A DNA stretch of 6,024 nt from Gammaproteobacteria bacterium (GTDB lineage: Bacteria > Pseudomonadota > Gammaproteobacteria > Steroidobacterales > Steroidobacteraceae), in assembly GCA_003162555.1 (NCBI GenBank), contig PMNQ01000058.1, positions 6,485 to 12,508 on the forward strand, given 5' to 3'. Positions 5,919 to 6,024 of the stretch are shown here, piece after piece (position 1 is the first letter of the stretch; the number at the start of each line of letters is the position of its first letter). Under the pieces are notes generated by a model. It had not been told where the DNA came from, did no database searches, and was given only the letters and a program-made list of their open reading frames with translations. A program made the translations under genes and the position numbers.

Positions 5919-6024
5919 GTGCCGCAGGTCCTCGCAAAAGGTGACAACCTCGACGAGCTGAACCGCAAGTTTGCCCAGGCGCCGCTCGCGGCGCCTGCGT
6001 TCCTGAACAGCGTACCCAAGTGCG
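5919..6024 (+). CDS. Start of a probable sulfotransferase-like protein, cut by the window edge
   Basis: GTG at 5919 opens a frame that runs 35 codons to the edge without a stop. The peptide reads VPQVLAKGDNLDELNRKF, then AQAPLAAPAF and LNSVPKC, with one base of the next codon (G). F-L-N-S-V-P-K-C/S-G-T is how many bacterial sulfotransferases begin their P-loop-like PAPS-binding motif. Such enzymes move sulfate from PAPS to an acceptor in the cytoplasm. Only the start of the motif is visible, so the call is tentative. The frame is the same as that of the TBDR and separated by its TGA only; no ATG is available, so GTG is the sole plausible start. GAAGAA at 5903-5908 is a weak ribosome site 10 nt upstream. 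Zero spacing suggests translation coupled to the receptor. Alternatively this could be untranslated 3' DNA. Confidence 0.5.
   Translation, partial: MPQVLAKGDNLDELNRKFAQAPLAAPAFLNSVPKC
5976..5997. repeat. Perfect inverted repeat, 9-bp arms, 4-base loop
   Basis: CAGGCGCCG (5976-5984) and CGGCGCCTG (5989-5997) flank CTCG. The stem is strong and lies 57 bp after the TBDR stop. No T-run follows, so it is not a classical intrinsic terminator. It falls within the putative sulfotransferase-like frame, encoding QAPLAAPA, and may be a by-product of Ala/Pro codons. Confidence 0.55.

Overview
The window looks like chromosomal DNA from a GC-rich Gram-negative bacterium. It carries a 995-residue TonB-dependent outer-membrane receptor (TBDR), which requires an outer membrane, and several secreted proteins. 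The protein style (TBDR with an EEIVVTG TonB box and a GANRTLVLLNGRR plug motif, a signal-peptide DUF192 protein) fits a gammaproteobacterium of the Xanthomonadales/Nevskiales/Steroidobacterales kind. That placement is inference from family resemblance, not a search.

Layout. Positions 1-1654 hold, on the minus strand, the first 551 codons of an alpha-glucan (glycogen) phosphorylase of the short DUF3417-containing type. Its C-terminal third lies outside the window. It is divided from everything to its right by a 67-bp divergent spacer (1655-1721) with a -10-like box for each direction. From 1722 to 2832 two plus-strand genes overlap by 20 bp: an unrecognised, cysteine-containing exported protein of 214 residues and a 161-residue periplasmic DUF192 protein. 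A 98-bp gap (2833-2930) follows, with a small palindrome, an inverted repeat, a leader hairpin and a clear Shine-Dalgarno sequence. Then comes the TBDR (2931-5918). Directly after its stop, with no spacer and in the same frame, a GTG opens a new reading frame that runs off the right edge. Its first 35 codons end in FLNSVPKC, which resembles the PAPS-binding start of sulfotransferases.

How they may work together. The phosphorylase belongs to storage-glucan breakdown and is divergently transcribed, so it is probably functionally separate. The exported Cys protein and the DUF192 protein look like one operon acting in the envelope. The TBDR imports an unknown ligand across the outer membrane using TonB energy. 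Its zero-gap neighbour suggests a co-translated partner, possibly a sulfotransferase. The TBDR/sulfotransferase junction is the part most worth following beyond the window. No RNA genes, CRISPR arrays, insertion sequences or other mobile elements were seen. Several very long antisense frames are codon-register shadows of the phosphorylase and TBDR genes.
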